Origin: Lacrimispora sphenoides
GTDB taxonomy: Bacteria > Bacillota > Clostridia > Lachnospirales > Lachnospiraceae
Direction of reading: 5' to 3'
DNA: 64,000 nt
NCBI RefSeq assembly: GCF_900105215.1
Contig: NZ_FOIP01000001.1
Coordinates: forward strand, 682,001-746,000
The notes beneath the pieces were generated by a model. It saw only the letters and a list, made by a program, of their open reading frames with translations, did no database searches and was not told where the DNA came from. A program made the translations under genes and the position numbers. The first letter of the stretch is position 1. Each line of letters starts with the position of its first letter. This document shows, in pieces, positions 8,367 through 21,481 of the stretch.

Positions 8367-9560
8367 TTATTCAACGATAGTAGCAACTCTACCGGAACCT
8401 ACTGTACGGCCGCCTTCACGGATAGCGAAACGAAGACCCTGCTCCATAGCTACCGGATGAATCAGCTCTACAGACATTTCTACGTTATCTCCAGGCATAC
8501 ACATCTCTGTGCCAGCTGGTAAATCGCAAACGCCAGTAACGTCAGTTGTTCTGAAGTAGAACTGAGGTCTGTAGTTGTTGAAGAAAGGAGTATGACGTCC
8601 ACCTTCATCTTTTGTTAAAACGTAAACCTGAGCGGTAAACTTCTTGTGGCACTTTACAGAACCTGGCTTAACCAGACACTGACCTCTTTCGATATCAGTT
8701 CTCTGAACACCACGAAGTAATGCACCGATGTTATCACCAGCCTGAGCTTCGTCAAGCAGCTTACGGAACATCTCAATACCGGTTACGACAACCTTACGTG
8801 TCTCTTCATGGATACCAACGATTTCAACTTCATCAGATACGTGTAAGGTACCACGCTCTACTCTACCAGTAGCAACGGTACCACGGCCTGTGATGGAGAA
8901 AACGTCCTCAACTGGCATTAAGAATGGCTTATCTGTTTCACGTACAGGATCTGGAATCCACTCATCTACTGACTTCATTAATTCAAGAACCTTGTCGCCC
9001 CAAGAGCTGGTAGGATCTTCAAGAGCCTTTAAAGCAGAACCCTGGATGATTGGTGTATCATCGCCTGGGAATTCATACTCGTTTAACAGCTCACGGATTT
9101 CCATGTCTACTAATTCAAGTAATTCTGCATCGTCAACCATATCGCACTTGTTCATGAATACAACGATGTAAGGAACGCCTACCTGACGGGAAAGCAGGAT
9201 GTGCTCTCTTGTCTGAGCCATAACACCATCGGTAGCAGCTACAACTAAGATAGCGCCGTCCATCTGAGCAGCACCAGTGATCATGTTCTTAACGTAGTCA
9301 GCATGTCCTGGGCAGTCAACGTGTGCATAGTGTCTCTTCTCTGTCTCATACTCAACGTGAGAAGTAGAAATTGTGATACCACGCTCTCTCTCTTCTGGAG
9401 CCTTATCGATATTCTCGAAAGCTACTGCCTGTCCAGTACCTAATCTTTCATGAAGAGTCTTTGTGATTGCAGCTGTTAAAGTAGTTTTGCCGTGGTCAAC
9501 GTGACCAATAGTACCGATGTTACAATGGGTTTTATTTCTTTCAAACTTAGCTTTAGCCAT
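8367..9560 (-). CDS. tuf: Elongation factor Tu
   Basis: GTPase of 397 residues that brings aminoacyl-tRNA to the ribosome. G motifs are intact: [10 protein letters not shown] (G1), DCPGHADY (G3) and NKCD (G4). The C terminus [15 protein letters not shown] is that of canonical EF-Tu. The SD AAGGAGG lies 10 nt before the ATG. It is the last gene of the rpoBC-str cluster and has its own promoter in the 154-bp gap after fusA. Confidence 0.98.
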   Translation of the reverse strand: MAKAKFERNKTHCNIGTIGHVDHGKTTLTAAITKTLHERLGTGQAVAFENIDKAPEERERGITISTSHVEYETEKRHYAHVDCPGHADYVKNMITGAAQMDGAILVVAATDGVMAQTREHILLSRQVGVPYIVVFMNKCDMVDDAELLELVDMEIRELLNEYEFPGDDTPIIQGSALKALEDPTSSWGDKVLELMKSVDEWIPDPVRETDKPFLMPVEDVFSITGRGTVATGRVERGTLHVSDEVEIVGIHEETRKVVVTGIEMFRKLLDEAQAGDNIGALLRGVQRTDIERGQCLVKPGSVKCHKKFTAQVYVLTKDEGGRHTPFFNNYRPQFYFRTTDVTGVCDLPAGTEMCMPGDNVEMSVELIHPVAMEQGLRFAIREGGRTVGSGRVATIVE

Positions 9561-9624
9561 TTTATAACGTCCTCCTTAATTTATGCTCTATTTGAGCTTT
9601 AATTTTTATGTTAGGCTGTTTTTT

Positions 9625-9653
9625 ATTATATGCTATTTGTGCACTATTTTCAA
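9625..9653 (-). promoter_or_regulatory. tuf promoter
   Basis: On the minus strand TTGAAA (9653-9648), a 17-bp spacer and TATAAT (9630-9625) lie in the fusA-tuf gap, about 65 bp before the tuf ATG. It allows extra tuf transcription beyond read-through from fusA. Confidence 0.75.
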
Positions 9654-9670
9654 GCCTATTTGACGGATTC

Positions 9671-9690
9671 CAGGCAGTCAAAGCTGCCTG
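9671..9690 (-). terminator. Hairpin after fusA, possible partial terminator
   Basis: CAGGCAG and CTGCCTG form a 7-bp stem with a 6-nt loop between fusA and the tuf promoter. No U-run follows, so it may only attenuate or mark processing. Confidence 0.35.
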
Positions 9691-9714
9691 AAACCCAGTG
9701 GAACCTGTTAGGAA

Positions 9715-11835
9715 TTATTTTCCCTTTTTCTCTGCAAGAACTTTTTCCTGTACGCTCTTCGGTACCTGCTCATATTTCTCAAAGAACATAGAGTAGTTAC
9801 CACGTCCCTGTGTTTTGGAGCGTAAATCTGTAGAATAACCGAACATCTCCGCTAACGGAACATATGCTTTTACCATCTTTCCGCCGCCGATGTCTTCCAT
9901 ACCTTCGATACGGCCACGACGGGAGTTGATATCACCGATAACATCGCCCATATAATCCTCTGGCATGGTTACTTCTACTTTCATGATCGGCTCAAGAAGA
10001 ATGGCGCCGCCCTTGTTCATAGCATCCTTAAACGCCATGGAACCAGCGATGTGGAATGCCATTTCACTGGAGTCTACCTCATGGTAGGAACCGTCGTATA
10101 CGTTTGCCTTAACACCCAGTACCGGGAATCCGCCCAGAATACCGGACTTAGTTGCTTCCTCGATACCTTGGCCAACTGCCGGAATGTATTCCTTCGGAAT
10201 CGCACCACCGACAACGGAAGACTCGAATTTAAAGGTCTCTTCGCCGTTAGGATCCATCGGCTCAAAGCGAACCTTACAGTGTCCGTACTGACCACGTCCA
10301 CCAGACTGTTTCGCATACTTGCTGTCAATTTCAACCAATTTTGTAAATGTTTCCTTATAAGCAACCTGAGGAGCACCTACATTGGCTTCTACGTTGAACT
10401 CGCGGAGCAGACGGTCTACAATGATCTCCAGATGAAGCTCTCCCATACCGGAAATGATAACCTGGCCAGTTTCCTGGTTGGTCTTTGCACGGAAGGTAGG
10501 ATCTTCTTCTGCAAGCTTTGCTAAAGCTTCGCCCATCTTGCCCTGACCAGCTTTGGTCTTTGGCTCGATAGCGATATCGATAACCGGCTCTGGGAATTCC
10601 ATGGATTCCAGAATTACCGGATGCTGATCGTCACAGATCGTGTCACCTGTTGTTGTAATCTTAAAACCAACAGCAGCAGCGATATCACCGGAATATACCT
10701 TATCCAGCTCAGATCTCTTGTTGGCATGCATCTGAAGGATACGTCCAACACGCTCTTTTTTGCCCTTGGTTGCATTCAGCACGTAGGAACCGGAATTCAT
10801 AATACCGGAATATACGCGGAAGAATGCCAGCTTTCCAACGAACGGGTCTGTCATGATCTTAAATGCCAGAGCGGAAAATGGCTCTTCATCAGAAGAATGA
10901 CGCTCGATTTCATTGCCGTCCATATCAACACCCTTAATAGAAGGAATGTCAGTAGGAGCAGGCATATATTCAAGAACTGCATCAAGGAGTTTCTGAACAC
11001 CCTTGTTTCTGTATGCGCTTCCGCAGCATACCGGAATGGCCGTGCAATTGCAGGTTGCAATTCTTAATGCTTTCTTTAATTCTTCTACGGAAGGCTCTTC
11101 CCCTTCCAGGTATATCATCATTAAGTCATCGTCTAACTCGCAGATTTTTTCAACTAATTCGGCACGATAAAGCTCTGCATCATCCTGCAAATCCTCTGGG
11201 ATATCAACGACGGAAACATCATCGCCCTTGTCACCGTTAAAGATATAAGCCTTCATTTCGAACAAATCGATGATTCCCTTGAATTCATCTTCTGCACCGA
11301 TAGGCAGCTGAATGCAGATTGCATTCTTGCCCAGACGGGTTTTGATCTGTTCAACAGCGCCGTAAAAGTTTGCACCCATGATATCCATCTTGTTAATGAA
11401 TGCCATACGGGGTACGTTGTAGGTATCAGCCTGACGCCATACGTTCTCGGACTGTGGTTCAACACCGCCCTTTGCACAGAATACGCCTACAGCGCCATCC
11501 AGTACACGTAAGGAACGCTCAACCTCTACTGTAAAGTCAACGTGTCCTGGAGTATCAATGATGTTAATACGATACTCAGGAGCGCCCGGCTTCACCTGGC
11601 AATTTTCATGCATGGTCCAGTGGCAGGTTGTAGCAGCTGAAGTAATTGTGATACCTCTTTCCTGCTCCTGCTCCATCCAGTCCATGGTGGCAGTACCTTC
11701 ATGAGTATCACCGATTTTGTAGTTTACACCAGTATAATAGAGGATACGCTCGGTCAATGTAGTTTTACCTGCATCGATGTGGGCCATAATACCAATATTT
11801 CTGGTTCTTTCCAATGGATATTCTCTTCCAGCCAA
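9715..11835 (-). CDS. fusA: Elongation factor G
   Basis: Translocation GTPase of 706 residues. It has G1 [13 protein letters not shown]3 DTPGHVDF and G4 NKMD, then the usual EF-G domains II-V. The C-terminal [14 protein letters not shown] region is typical. The start codon is TTG (11835-11833): AGGAGG lies 8 nt upstream and [21 protein letters not shown] aligns with the family start in pattern, with no closer ATG. The gap to rpsG is 15 bp. Confidence 0.98.
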   Translation of the reverse strand: MAGREYPLERTRNIGIMAHIDAGKTTLTERILYYTGVNYKIGDTHEGTATMDWMEQEQERGITITSAATTCHWTMHENCQVKPGAPEYRINIIDTPGHVDFTVEVERSLRVLDGAVGVFCAKGGVEPQSENVWRQADTYNVPRMAFINKMDIMGANFYGAVEQIKTRLGKNAICIQLPIGAEDEFKGIIDLFEMKAYIFNGDKGDDVSVVDIPEDLQDDAELYRAELVEKICELDDDLMMIYLEGEEPSVEELKKALRIATCNCTAIPVCCGSAYRNKGVQKLLDAVLEYMPAPTDIPSIKGVDMDGNEIERHSSDEEPFSALAFKIMTDPFVGKLAFFRVYSGIMNSGSYVLNATKGKKERVGRILQMHANKRSELDKVYSGDIAAAVGFKITTTGDTICDDQHPVILESMEFPEPVIDIAIEPKTKAGQGKMGEALAKLAEEDPTFRAKTNQETGQVIISGMGELHLEIIVDRLLREFNVEANVGAPQVAYKETFTKLVEIDSKYAKQSGGRGQYGHCKVRFEPMDPNGEETFKFESSVVGGAIPKEYIPAVGQGIEEATKSGILGGFPVLGVKANVYDGSYHEVDSSEMAFHIAGSMAFKDAMNKGGAILLEPIMKVEVTMPEDYMGDVIGDINSRRGRIEGMEDIGGGKMVKAYVPLAEMFGYSTDLRSKTQGRGNYSMFFEKYEQVPKSVQEKVLAEKKGK

Positions 11836-11850
11836 AGCTTTTTCCTCCTA

Positions 11851-12321
11851 TTAGAATCTGTAATGAGAGAATGCCTTGTTAGCCTCAGCCATCTTGTGCA
11901 TATCTTCTTTCTTCTTTACAGCAGCACCGGTGTTGTTGGCAGCATCCATAATCTCATTTGCAAGTCTTTCTTCCTGAGTCTTTTCGCCTCTCTTACGAGA
12001 GAACAGAGTAATCCATCTTAAGGCTAAAGTCTGTCTTCTTTCCGGTCTTACTTCGATCGGCACCTGATAGGTAGCTCCGCCGATACGTTTTGCCTTTACT
12101 TCAAGTACAGGCATAATGTTGTTCATTGCTTCTTCGAATACTTCAACGGCTGGTTTGCCGGTCTTTTCTTCTACACGGGTAAATGCACCGTATACGATCT
12201 TCTGAGCAACACCCTTTTTACCATCATACATGATGTTGTTGATCAGCTTTGTAACAACTTTGTTATTGTAAAGCGGATCTACTAATACGTCTCTTTTTTG
12301 TGTATGTCCTTTACGTGGCAC
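11851..12321 (-). CDS. rpsG: 30S ribosomal protein S7
   Basis: Primary 16S rRNA binder of 156 residues, standard length. It has the typical N-terminal [11 protein letters not shown] and a C terminus ending in AFSHYRF. The start is GTG with AAGGAGG 8 nt upstream. It follows rpsL after a 179-bp gap that holds a small hairpin (CCGA-N4-TCGG near 12358-12369) and no gene. Confidence 0.98.
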   Translation of the reverse strand: MPRKGHTQKRDVLVDPLYNNKVVTKLINNIMYDGKKGVAQKIVYGAFTRVEEKTGKPAVEVFEEAMNNIMPVLEVKAKRIGGATYQVPIEVRPERRQTLALRWITLFSRKRGEKTQEERLANEIMDAANNTGAAVKKKEDMHKMAEANKAFSHYRF

Positions 12322-12500
12322 GTTACTTCCCTCCTTAATATGGCCGTTCAGCCTTTACCGACTAATCGGCTATTCATTAGATCTTAGGTACTCACAAACA
12401 TTCAAGTTGCGTTCGCGCTCGGTTTCTATAATATATAACCCTGCAACCTACAGGTTCAATATCTAAAGTCCGGCACTAGAAATTCAAATGTGTGGTCTAA

Positions 12501-12920
12501 TTATTTTTTCTCTTTCGGTCTCTTTGCACCATACTTGGAACGAGCCTGTCTTCTGTTAGCTACTCCTGCGGTATCAAGTGTACCTCTGACGATATGGTAT
12601 CTGGTACCTGGTAAGTCTTTTACTCTACCGCCACGGATTAAAACAACGCTATGCTCCTGAAGGTTATGACCTTCACCTGGGATGTAACTTGTTACTTCGA
12701 TGCCATTAGAAAGACGTACTCTGGCGATCTTTCTAAGAGCTGAGTTAGGTTTTTTAGGTGTAGCAGTTTTAACTGCCGTGCAGACGCCCCTCTTCTGTGG
12801 AGCAGAAATATCAGTTGCCCTCTTCTGTAAAGAGTTGTAACCCTTCTGCAGAGCTGGTGCCTGAGATTTCTTTGCGCTTGTCTGTCTACCCTTTCTTACT
12901 AACTGGTTAAATGTTGGCAT
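12501..12920 (-). CDS. rpsL: 30S ribosomal protein S12
   Basis: Decoding-centre protein of 139 residues. The conserved KKPNSALRK segment, site of streptomycin-resistance changes, and [12 protein letters not shown] are intact. I start at ATG 12920 ([12 protein letters not shown]), with AGGAGG 8 nt upstream; an in-frame GTG at 12929 overlaps the SD and is unlikely. The gene has its own promoter after the rpoC terminator. Confidence 0.98.
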   Translation of the reverse strand: MPTFNQLVRKGRQTSAKKSQAPALQKGYNSLQKRATDISAPQKRGVCTAVKTATPKKPNSALRKIARVRLSNGIEVTSYIPGEGHNLQEHSVVLIRGGRVKDLPGTRYHIVRGTLDTAGVANRRQARSKYGAKRPKEKK

Positions 12921-13011
12921 TCCATTCACCTCCTGTGATATTGTCTGTGGTTGCTGTTATCTTCAGCTTAATTTACGCACAAAAACATGACGCGTTAATG
13001 CACGCCTAATT

Positions 13012-13040
13012 ATTATATACATTTTGTATTTTTCTGTCAA
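13012..13040 (-). promoter_or_regulatory. rpsL-rpsG-fusA promoter
   Basis: TTGACA (13040-13035) and TATAAT (13017-13012) on the minus strand with a 17-bp spacer, a full consensus match. It lies about 90 bp before the rpsL ATG and starts the str operon separately from rpoBC. Confidence 0.88.
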
Positions 13041-13115
13041 GGATTTTTTTTAAATATACACATCCAGCCAATAAAAAAGGCAAAATGTCTTAAAAACAAG
13101 AACATTCAATGGTTG

Positions 13116-13159
13116 AAACCCGGAGCCAGAATTTTCTTGGAAATTCCAGCTCCGGGTTT
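13116..13159 (-). terminator. Hairpin after rpoC
   Basis: AAACCCGGAGC pairs with GCTCCGGGTTT, with an inner AATTT/AAATT stem. On the minus strand only a short U-run follows. Probably terminates or attenuates rpoBC transcription ahead of the rpsL promoter. Confidence 0.65.
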
Positions 13160-13184
13160 TGCAATTTAAGGATTATCTCATTGC

Positions 13185-16100
13185 TTATTCAACAATCTCA
13201 TTCTCATCAATATCAAGAACCTCTTCCGCTTCATTGAATCCATCTTCTGCCAGCAGGATCTCATCCTCTCCCTCTGACAGCTTGATCTCATCCTCTCCCT
13301 CGAAAGCAGAATCTGTATTCAGTCCGATGGTGCGGTAACGCTTCATACCGGTACCTGCCGGAATCGGCTTACCGATGATTACATTCTCCTTCAGACCAAT
13401 TAAGTGATCGACCTTGCCGTTAATCGCAGCTTCTGTCAGAACCTTTGTGGTCTCCTGGAAGGAAGCCGCGGATAAGAAGGAATCTGTAGCCAGAGATGCT
13501 TTTGTAATACCAAGCATAACCTGCTTTCCTTCTGCCGGATTCTTTCCTTCTGCAAGAAGAGCATCATTTAAGTCATTGTAATCCAGAACATCCATAGAGG
13601 TTCCCGGAAGCACATCACTGTCTCCGCTCTCCTCAATTTTTATCTTCTTAAGCATCTGTCTTACGATCATCTCAACGTGCTTATCATTGATCTCAACACC
13701 CTGTAAGCGGTATACACGCTGTACTTCCTGGATCATATAATCCTGGACAGCGCGGACGCCTTTGATCTTTAAGATATCGTGTGGGTTCACACTACCTTCC
13801 GTCAGCTCATCGCCGGCCTCGAGCACCTGGCCATCCTGAACCTTGATTCTGGATCCGTAAGGGATCAGATAGGTCTTGGAATTGCCTGTTTCGTTCTCAG
13901 TAACAATGATCTCCCGCTTTTTCTTAGTGTCCTTAATGGCCACTACGCCGCCGAATTCTGCAATGATTGCAAGACCCTTTGGCTTACGAGCCTCAAAAAG
14001 CTCCTCGACACGGGGAAGACCCTGTGTGATATCGCCACCGGCAACACCGCCGGTATGGAAGGTACGCATAGTCAGCTGGGTTCCTGGCTCACCGATGGAC
14101 TGGGCAGCGATGATACCGACTGCTTCGCCTACCTGAACTGGCTGTCCGGTTGCCATGTTGGCACCGTAACATTTTGCGCAGACACCCATATGGGATTTAC
14201 AGGTTAATACGGTACGGATCTTCACGGAATCACGGTCAAGCTTCTTTAACACGTTCATAACCGCAGCTGCACGCTTCGGTGTACACATGTGGTTCGCCTT
14301 CACGATCACTTCTCCGGTATCTGGATCTGTAATGGTTTCCGCAATGAACCGTCCTGTTAGACGCTCCTGTAAGCCCTCAATGGTTTCCTGACCATCTGTA
14401 AATGCTTTGATTTCCATAAACGGAATATCTTTGCCTTCTAAGCAGTCGATTTCACGGATAATCATATCCTGGGAAACGTCTACAAGACGTCTGGTCAAAT
14501 AACCGGAGTCAGCCGTACGGAGAGCCGTATCGGAAAGTCCTTTACGTGCACCGTGAGCGGAGATAAAGTACTCCAGTACGTCAAGACCTTCACGGAAGTT
14601 GGACTTGATAGGAAGTTCAATGGTGTGACCTGTGGTATCGGCCATAAGTCCACGCATACCTGCAAGCTGTTTGATCTGTTTGTCAGAACCACGGGCTCCG
14701 GAATCGGCCATCATATAGATGTTGTTGTATTTATCAAGTCCGGTCAGCAGGTCATGGGTCAACTGGTCATCAGTCACTTTCCATGTGTCAATTACTTCTT
14801 TATAACGTTCTTCCTCCGTAATAAGTCCGCGGCGGAAGTTCTTTGCAATCTGATCAACCGTTGCCTGTGCATCAGCAATCAGCTTCGGTTTGCTCTCCGG
14901 CACTGTCATGTCGGAAATGGATACGGTCATAGCGGCTCTGGTAGAGTACTTATAACCAATAGCCTTAATGTCATCCAGGGTTTCTGCAGTCTGAACTGCT
15001 CCATGAACGTTAATAACCTTTTCAAGGATCTGCTTTAACTGCTTCTTGCCTACATGGAAATCAACTTCCATCAAAAGCTCGTTGCCTGGAACAGAGCGGT
15101 CAACGAATCCAAGGTCCTGAGGAACAATCTCATTGAAGATGAAACGGCCTACGGTTGATTCTACGGCTCCGGTCTTTACGGTACCATCCGCCATTTTTTT
15201 GCTCACTCTGGCTTTAATTCTGGAATGAAGGGTAACTGCCTGGTTTTCGTAAGCGAGAATGGCTTCATTCACGCTCTTAAATACCATTCCTTCGCCCTTG
15301 GCTCCCGGTCTTTCCTGGGTCAGGTAGTAAATACCCAGAACCATATCCTGAGAAGGAACTGCCACAGGACCGCCGTCTGACGGCTTTAATAAGTTGTTAG
15401 GCGATAACAGGAGGAACCGGCATTCTGCCTGGGCCTCTACGGAAAGAGGCAGATGGACTGCCATCTGGTCTCCGTCAAAGTCGGCGTTGAACGCGGTACA
15501 AACCAGGGGGTGAAGCTTAATAGCTTTACCTTCGACCAGAATCGGCTCAAATGCCTGGATACCAAGTCTGTGAAGGGTAGGCGCACGGTTTAACATAACC
15601 GGATGTTCCTTGATAACATCTTCCAGGACATCCCAGACCTCTGTCTGAAGACGCTCTACCATCTTTTTGGCATTCTTTATATTATGAGCGGTTCCGTTGG
15701 AAACCAGCTCCTTCATAACAAAAGGCTTAAACAGCTCGATGGCCATTTCTTTTGGCAGACCGCACTGGTATATCTTAAGTTCCGGTCCAACTACGATAAC
15801 AGAACGGCCGGAATAGTCAACACGCTTTCCTAAAAGGTTCTGACGGAAACGGCCCTGTTTTCCCTTTAACATATCGGAAAGAGACTTTAAGGCACGGTTT
15901 CCCGGTCCGGTTACCGGCCTTCCCCTTCTGCCGTTGTCGATAAGGGCATCCACCGCTTCCTGAAGCATACGCTTTTCGTTGCGGACAATGATGTCCGGAG
16001 CTCCAAGCTCCAGAAGACGGGCAAGACGGTTGTTACGGTTTATGATTCTTCTGTATAAATCATTTAAGTCGGAGGTGGCAAAACGGCCGCCGTCAAGCTG

Positions 16101-16847
16101 CACCATAGGACGGATATCCGGCGGAATTACCGGAACCACTGTCATGATCATCCACTCCGGCAAGTTGCCGGAATTGCGGAATGCTTCCACAACCTCCAGC
16201 CTCTTGATAATTCTTGCACGTTTCTGTCCAGTCGCTTCCTTTAACCCTTTCTTTAACTCCTCAGAGTCCTTTTCAAGGTCAATGGAATGCAACAGCTCCA
16301 GAATGGCTTCAGCTCCCATTCCTACGCGGAAGGCACCGTAGCCGTATTTTTCCATTTCTTCCCGGTATTCTTTTTCCGATAAGACCTGCTTATACTGCAG
16401 TCCCGTATTGCCGGCATCAAGAACCACATAAGATGCGAAATACAGCACCTTTTCCAAGGTTCTTGGGGAAATGTCCAGGATCAGACCCATACGGCTGGGG
16501 ATTCCCTTAAAATACCAGATATGGGAAACAGGAGCCGCAAGCTGTATATGGCCCATACGCTCTCTGCGGACACTGGCCTTGGTTACTTCAACGCCGCATC
16601 GGTCACAGATAACGCCTTTGTACCGGATTTTCTTATATTTACCACAATGGCATTCCCAGTCCTTGCTGGGTCCGAAGATCCGTTCACAGAACAAACCGTC
16701 TTTTTCCGGCTTTAAGGTTCTGTAGTTGATTGTCTCAGGCTTTTTCACCTCACCATGGGACCATTCCAGAATCTTCTCCGGAGATGCCAAACCGATCTTT
16801 ATGGCATCGAATGTCATTGGGTGGTAAGTTTCATTGTTTTCAGGCAT
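13185..16847 (-). CDS. rpoC: RNA polymerase beta' subunit
   Basis: Catalytic subunit of 1220 residues. The N-terminal zinc ribbon ([19 protein letters not shown]), the active-site NADFDGDQM and the bridge-helix/trigger-loop region ([16 protein letters not shown]) are intact. The short acidic C terminus repeats EGEDEI-like units. I use ATG 16847 because AGGGAG lies 8 nt upstream; an in-frame start at 16865 would begin right at the rpoB stop. The gene follows rpoB by 18 bp. Confidence 0.97.
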   Translation of the reverse strand: MPENNETYHPMTFDAIKIGLASPEKILEWSHGEVKKPETINYRTLKPEKDGLFCERIFGPSKDWECHCGKYKKIRYKGVICDRCGVEVTKASVRRERMGHIQLAAPVSHIWYFKGIPSRMGLILDISPRTLEKVLYFASYVVLDAGNTGLQYKQVLSEKEYREEMEKYGYGAFRVGMGAEAILELLHSIDLEKDSEELKKGLKEATGQKRARIIKRLEVVEAFRNSGNLPEWMIMTVVPVIPPDIRPMVQLDGGRFATSDLNDLYRRIINRNNRLARLLELGAPDIIVRNEKRMLQEAVDALIDNGRRGRPVTGPGNRALKSLSDMLKGKQGRFRQNLLGKRVDYSGRSVIVVGPELKIYQCGLPKEMAIELFKPFVMKELVSNGTAHNIKNAKKMVERLQTEVWDVLEDVIKEHPVMLNRAPTLHRLGIQAFEPILVEGKAIKLHPLVCTAFNADFDGDQMAVHLPLSVEAQAECRFLLLSPNNLLKPSDGGPVAVPSQDMVLGIYYLTQERPGAKGEGMVFKSVNEAILAYENQAVTLHSRIKARVSKKMADGTVKTGAVESTVGRFIFNEIVPQDLGFVDRSVPGNELLMEVDFHVGKKQLKQILEKVINVHGAVQTAETLDDIKAIGYKYSTRAAMTVSISDMTVPESKPKLIADAQATVDQIAKNFRRGLITEEERYKEVIDTWKVTDDQLTHDLLTGLDKYNNIYMMADSGARGSDKQIKQLAGMRGLMADTTGHTIELPIKSNFREGLDVLEYFISAHGARKGLSDTALRTADSGYLTRRLVDVSQDMIIREIDCLEGKDIPFMEIKAFTDGQETIEGLQERLTGRFIAETITDPDTGEVIVKANHMCTPKRAAAVMNVLKKLDRDSVKIRTVLTCKSHMGVCAKCYGANMATGQPVQVGEAVGIIAAQSIGEPGTQLTMRTFHTGGVAGGDITQGLPRVEELFEARKPKGLAIIAEFGGVVAIKDTKKKREIIVTENETGNSKTYLIPYGSRIKVQDGQVLEAGDELTEGSVNPHDILKIKGVRAVQDYMIQEVQRVYRLQGVEINDKHVEMIVRQMLKKIKIEESGDSDVLPGTSMDVLDYNDLNDALLAEGKNPAEGKQVMLGITKASLATDSFLSAASFQETTKVLTEAAINGKVDHLIGLKENVIIGKPIPAGTGMKRYRTIGLNTDSAFEGEDEIKLSEGEDEILLAEDGFNEAEEVLDIDENEIVE

Positions 16848-16865
16848 GAGCGGTTCTCCCTTCAA

Positions 16866-19800
16866 TTATTCTTCGTCTGAATCTTCAAATTCTGCGTCAT
16901 CGAACTCCTCTAAAGAATCGTCGATACCGTCTGCTTCTGTATCCTCACATTCCTCTTCTTCCACGCTTACCAGTTCTGCATCCTTAAATTCCTGCTTCTG
17001 GTAACCGAAGTTGCCAAAGGACTCTTCATCCCGGTAACGTCTGTCGCCCTCAATGATGGACCTTAAATCAGTTTCTTCATAGTCGGTACTTTCCGCAATC
17101 TGGACCTCCGTATTGTCATCACGCAGCACTCTTACATCCAGCGCCAGTGACTGAAGCTCTTTTAACAATACCTTGAAGGATTCCGGAATTCCCGGTTCAG
17201 GAATATTATCACCCTTAATGATGGCTTCGTAAGTCTTTACACGGCCTACCACATCATCGGATTTCACAGTCATGATCTCCTGCAGCGTGTAGGAAGCGCC
17301 ATAAGCCTCCAGGGCCCAAACCTCCATCTCTCCGAAACGCTGGCCGCCGAACTGGGCTTTACCGCCGAGAGGCTGCTGGGTAACCAGAGAGTAAGGACCT
17401 GTGGAACGGGCATGGATCTTATCGTCAACCAGATGGTGAAGCTTCAGATAATGCATGTGGCCGATAGTAACCGGGCTGTCAAAGAACTCGCCGGTACGTC
17501 CGTCACGAAGGCGGACCTTACCATCACGGTTAATCGGAACACCCTTCCACAATTCCTTGTGATCCAGGTGATCACCCAGATATTCAATAACCTCAGGCTT
17601 TAAGGTATCTTCATATTTATCCTGGAAATCCTCCCACTCAATGTTTACGTAGTCGTTGGCTACATCCAGGGTATCCATAATGTCAATCTCGTTTGCACCG
17701 TCAAATACCGGAGTGGATACATTAAATCCAAGAGCCCTTGCTGCAAGGCTTAAATGGATCTCAAGCACCTGTCCGATGTTCATACGGGACGGCACGCCCA
17801 GAGGGTTTAATACGATATCTAACGGACGGCCATTGGGAAGGAACGGCATATCTTCTACAGGGAGCACGCGGGAAACAACACCCTTGTTACCGTGACGGCC
17901 GGCCATTTTATCACCAACAGAGATTTTTCTCTTCTGGGCAATGTAAATGCGGACGGTCTGGTTCACGCCTGGAGAAAGTTCATCACCGTTTTCTCTTGTA
18001 AACACTTTTGCATCTACAATAATACCGTAAGCGCCGTGAGGTACCTTTAAGGAAGTATCGCGGACTTCTCTTGCCTTTTCACCAAAGATGGCACGCAACA
18101 GACGCTCCTCTGCGGTCAGCTCGGTTTCGCCCTTAGGAGTAACCTTACCAACCAGAATATCACCGGCACGAACTTCTGCACCGATTCTTATGATTCCTCT
18201 CTCATCAAGATCCTTTAAGGCATCCTCACCAACTCCGGGAACATCCCTTGTAATCTCTTCCGGCCCTAACTTGGTGTCACGGGCTTCGGCCTCATATTCC
18301 TCGATATGAACGGAGGTATAAACATCTTCCTGTACCAGTTTCTCACTTAAGAGAACCGCATCCTCGTAATTGTAGCCCTCCCAGGTCATGAAGCCAATCA
18401 GAGGGTTCTTACCGAGAGCAATCTCGCCGTTCTGAGTGGATGGGCCGTCTGCAATAACTTCTCCCTTTTCCACATGGTTGCCCTTATATACAATTGGCTT
18501 TTGGTTATAACAGTTAGACTGGTTGCTTCTTTTAAATTTAGTCAGGCGATAAACATCTTTTCCGCCGTCGGAATCTCTCTTAATGATGATTTCATTGGAA
18601 GCGGAACGCTCCACAACGCCGGTATTTCTGGCAACAACACAAACACCGGAGTCTACCGCTGCCTTGGATTCCATACCGGTTCCTACGACTGGGGTCTCTG
18701 TTGTAAGCAGAGGTACGGCCTGACGCTGCATGTTTGATCCCATGAGGGCACGGTTTGCATCGTCGTTTTCAAGGAAAGGAATCATGGCAGTTGCAACGGA
18801 AAATACCATCTTCGGAGAAACGTCCATAAGATCAATGTTTTTCCTCTGGAATTCGGAAGTTTCTTCACGGAAACGTCCGGAAATATTCTTATGAATGAAA
18901 TGGCCATCATCATCAAGCGGCTCATTCGCCTGTGCAACCACGAAATTATCTTCTTCGTCAGCAGTCAGGTAAACAACCTCATCAGTAACCACCGGATTCT
19001 GGGCATTGGTCTTATCCACTACGCGGTAAGGAGCCTCTACAAATCCGTACTGGTTTACCCTTGCATAAGTAGCGAGGGAGTTGATCAGACCGATGTTAGG
19101 ACCTTCCGGGGTCTCAATCGGGCACATACGTCCATAATGGGTATAGTGAACGTCTCGAACCTCAAATCCGGCACGGTCTCTGGAAAGACCGCCAGGTCCC
19201 AATGCGGATAAACGTCTCTTATGGGTCAGTTCTGCCAGCGGGTTGTTCTGATCCATGAACTGTGACAGCTGGGAACTTCCAAAGAATTCCTTTACTGCTG
19301 CTGTGACAGGTTTGATGTTAATCAGCGACTGAGGTGTAATGCCATCCATATCCTGTGTTGTCATTCGTTCCCTGACCACACGCTCCATTCTGGAAAGACC
19401 GATACGGTACTGGTTCTGTAAAAGCTCACCGACTGCACGGATTCTACGATTTCCCAAATGGTCGATATCATCAGCCATTCCCACTTCTTCTTCTAAGTGC
19501 ATGTTGTAATTGATGGAAGCTAAAATATCTTCCTTCGTGATATGCTTAGGAATCAGTTCGTTTATATTTCTGTGAAGGGCTTTTTTAAGAGCCTCATCAT
19601 CGCCGCTTCCAGCTTCTGCCAGAATTTTTTCAAGAGCAGGATAGAATACTAACTCTGTAATACCCGCTTCCTTTGGATCAAAGTTTACAAAAGAAGTGAG
19701 ATCAACCATTAAGTTAGAAAGGACCTTTTGCTTACGCTCCACTCCCTCCAGCCATACGAAAGGAACAGCCGCATTCTGAATATCGGTTGCAAGCTGCTTG

Positions 19801-20744
19801 TCTACTGTGCTTCCAGCCTCAGCTAAAATTTCGCCGGTTGTGGTGTCAACCACATCCTCAGCAAGGACATGGCCTGCAATACGATTTTTAAAATGAAGCT
19901 TTTTATTGAATTTATATCTTCCGACCTTTGCGAGATCGTATCTTCTGGGGTCAAAGAACATACTATTTAACAAACTTTCAGCACTATCAACAGATAAAGG
20001 TTCACCTGGGCGGATCTTCTTATATAACTCCAATAAGCCATCCTGGTAGTTATCGGACGTATCCTTACCAAAGCTGGCTAATAATTTTGGTTCTTCACCG
20101 AACAGTTCAATAATTTCCGCGTTGGTGCCAAAGCCCAGGGCACGGATCAGCACGGTAACCGGAACCTTTCTGGTTCTGTCCACACGAACGTAGAAAATGT
20201 CATTGGAGTCTGTTTCATACTCCAGCCATGCACCCCTGTTTGGGATTACCGTACAGGCATAAAGCTCTTTCCCTACCTTGTCATGTTCTATACCATAATA
20301 TATACCTGGGGAACGTACCAACTGGCTAACAATAACTCGCTCGGCACCGTTGATCACAAAGGAACCGGTATCTGTCATAAGCGGAAGATCACCCATGAAG
20401 ATCTCATGTTCATTAATCTCATCTTTATCTTTATTGCAAAGCCTTACCTTTACCTTTAAAGGAGCCGCATAAGTTGCATCTCTTTCCTTGCATTCTTCTA
20501 TTGTGTACTTGAGGTCATCCTTACATAATGTAAAGTTGACAAACTCAAGACTTAAGTGTCCTGCAAAGTCTGCAATCGGAGAGATGTCTTCAAAGACTTC
20601 CTTTAATCCTTCATCAAGGAACCACTGATAGGAATTCTTTTGAATCTCAATCAGGTTAGGCATCTCAAGCACTTCTTTTTGTCTTGAGAAGCTCATTCTC
20701 AGGCTCTTACCGGCTGGGACCGGACGCATTCTGCTTTTCTCCAT
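16866..20744 (-). CDS. rpoB: RNA polymerase beta subunit
   Basis: Core RNA polymerase subunit of 1292 residues. The rifampicin-pocket region [20 protein letters not shown] and the RLSALGPGG motif are intact, as is the C-terminal [18 protein letters not shown]. The C terminus is very acidic (ending EFEDSDEE). The SD AGGGGTG precedes the ATG. No rplJ/rplL lies upstream in this window; instead a divergent gene begins, so rpoB has its own strong promoter. Confidence 0.98.
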   Translation of the reverse strand: MEKSRMRPVPAGKSLRMSFSRQKEVLEMPNLIEIQKNSYQWFLDEGLKEVFEDISPIADFAGHLSLEFVNFTLCKDDLKYTIEECKERDATYAAPLKVKVRLCNKDKDEINEHEIFMGDLPLMTDTGSFVINGAERVIVSQLVRSPGIYYGIEHDKVGKELYACTVIPNRGAWLEYETDSNDIFYVRVDRTRKVPVTVLIRALGFGTNAEIIELFGEEPKLLASFGKDTSDNYQDGLLELYKKIRPGEPLSVDSAESLLNSMFFDPRRYDLAKVGRYKFNKKLHFKNRIAGHVLAEDVVDTTTGEILAEAGSTVDKQLATDIQNAAVPFVWLEGVERKQKVLSNLMVDLTSFVNFDPKEAGITELVFYPALEKILAEAGSGDDEALKKALHRNINELIPKHITKEDILASINYNMHLEEEVGMADDIDHLGNRRIRAVGELLQNQYRIGLSRMERVVRERMTTQDMDGITPQSLINIKPVTAAVKEFFGSSQLSQFMDQNNPLAELTHKRRLSALGPGGLSRDRAGFEVRDVHYTHYGRMCPIETPEGPNIGLINSLATYARVNQYGFVEAPYRVVDKTNAQNPVVTDEVVYLTADEEDNFVVAQANEPLDDDGHFIHKNISGRFREETSEFQRKNIDLMDVSPKMVFSVATAMIPFLENDDANRALMGSNMQRQAVPLLTTETPVVGTGMESKAAVDSGVCVVARNTGVVERSASNEIIIKRDSDGGKDVYRLTKFKRSNQSNCYNQKPIVYKGNHVEKGEVIADGPSTQNGEIALGKNPLIGFMTWEGYNYEDAVLLSEKLVQEDVYTSVHIEEYEAEARDTKLGPEEITRDVPGVGEDALKDLDERGIIRIGAEVRAGDILVGKVTPKGETELTAEERLLRAIFGEKAREVRDTSLKVPHGAYGIIVDAKVFTRENGDELSPGVNQTVRIYIAQKRKISVGDKMAGRHGNKGVVSRVLPVEDMPFLPNGRPLDIVLNPLGVPSRMNIGQVLEIHLSLAARALGFNVSTPVFDGANEIDIMDTLDVANDYVNIEWEDFQDKYEDTLKPEVIEYLGDHLDHKELWKGVPINRDGKVRLRDGRTGEFFDSPVTIGHMHYLKLHHLVDDKIHARSTGPYSLVTQQPLGGKAQFGGQRFGEMEVWALEAYGASYTLQEIMTVKSDDVVGRVKTYEAIIKGDNIPEPGIPESFKVLLKELQSLALDVRVLRDDNTEVQIAESTDYEETDLRSIIEGDRRYRDEESFGNFGYQKQEFKDAELVSVEEEECEDTEADGIDDSLEEFDDAEFEDSDEE

Positions 20745-20836
20745 TGACGTTTCACCCCTGTTTTCTTTCTAATCGTTTCTGTTTTTGGGCATAAATATGC
20801 CGTTAAGGCACACAAATCCACAATAGTGCACATTCC

Positions 20837-20865
20837 ATAATAACATGACATTGTCAAGGTGTCAA
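20837..20865 (-). promoter_or_regulatory. rpoB promoter
   Basis: On the minus strand TTGACA (20865-20860), a 17-bp spacer and TATTAT (20842-20837). A second TTGACA lies inside the spacer. The 5' leader to the ATG is about 90 nt. Confidence 0.8.
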
Positions 20866-20876
20866 GCATTTTTTAC

Positions 20877-20905
20877 TTGTATTCTTCAATAAAATGTGTT
20901 ATACT
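20877..20905 (+). promoter_or_regulatory. Promoter of the small membrane protein gene, divergent from rpoB
   Basis: TTGTAT (20877-20882), 17-bp spacer and TATACT (20900-20905). Its -35 lies only 11 bp from that of the rpoB promoter, so the two promoters are back to back. Confidence 0.65.
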
Positions 20906-20953
20906 ATTGCAGATAGGCCCAATTTACAAAATGAACTATTGGAGGTATTCCCG

Positions 20954-21403
20954 GTGAGCACATTTTTAAACGTATTATTAGTGATTCTTTTTATCGCAGC
21001 CGTGGCTATGGTAGTCCTTTATTTTCTCGGAAGAAAGCTGGAAAAGCGTCAAGTGGAGCAGCAGCAGGCACTGGAAGCTGCGGCACAGTCCGTATCCATG
21101 CTGGTAATCGATAAAAAGAAAATGAAGCTAAAAGATGCAGGGCTTCCTAAGATCGTGTATGAACAAACCCCATGGTATATGCGCCGCACAAAGCTGCCCA
21201 TTGTAAAAGCAAAGGTTGGCCCAAAGGTCATGACACTGATCGCTGACGCCAAAGTATTCGAAGTGCTTCCGGTCAAAACAGAAGCAAAGGTTGTGGTAAG
21301 CGGTATCTACATAACCGAGATCAAGAGCCTTCGGGGCAAAGCGGTTCCACCGGCACCGAAAAAGAAAAAATTCTTGGACAGGTTTAAAAAGAGCGGAAAG
21401 TAA
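20954..21403 (+). CDS. Single-pass membrane protein of unknown function
   Basis: 149 residues from GTG 20954, which has GGAGG 8 nt upstream; a longer reading frame from 20894 overlaps the promoter. The N terminus is one membrane helix (about residues 4-26), then a charged, coiled-coil-prone segment (KLEKRQVEQQQALEAAAQ). A compact basic domain with repeated VKAKV/TEAKVVVSG pieces and a Lys-rich tail (PKKKKFLDRFKKSGK) follow. I do not recognise a named family. The basic tail suggests contact with RNA, DNA or membrane phosphate, which is only a guess. Confidence 0.7.
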   Translation: MSTFLNVLLVILFIAAVAMVVLYFLGRKLEKRQVEQQQALEAAAQSVSMLVIDKKKMKLKDAGLPKIVYEQTPWYMRRTKLPIVKAKVGPKVMTLIADAKVFEVLPVKTEAKVVVSGIYITEIKSLRGKAVPPAPKKKKFLDRFKKSGK

Positions 21404-21481
21404 GATATCTGGTTTCTGTATTTGTAAATACATTAATACTCGTTTTTTAGAAAGTGATCTGTATCATAAAAAGATCTGTAG

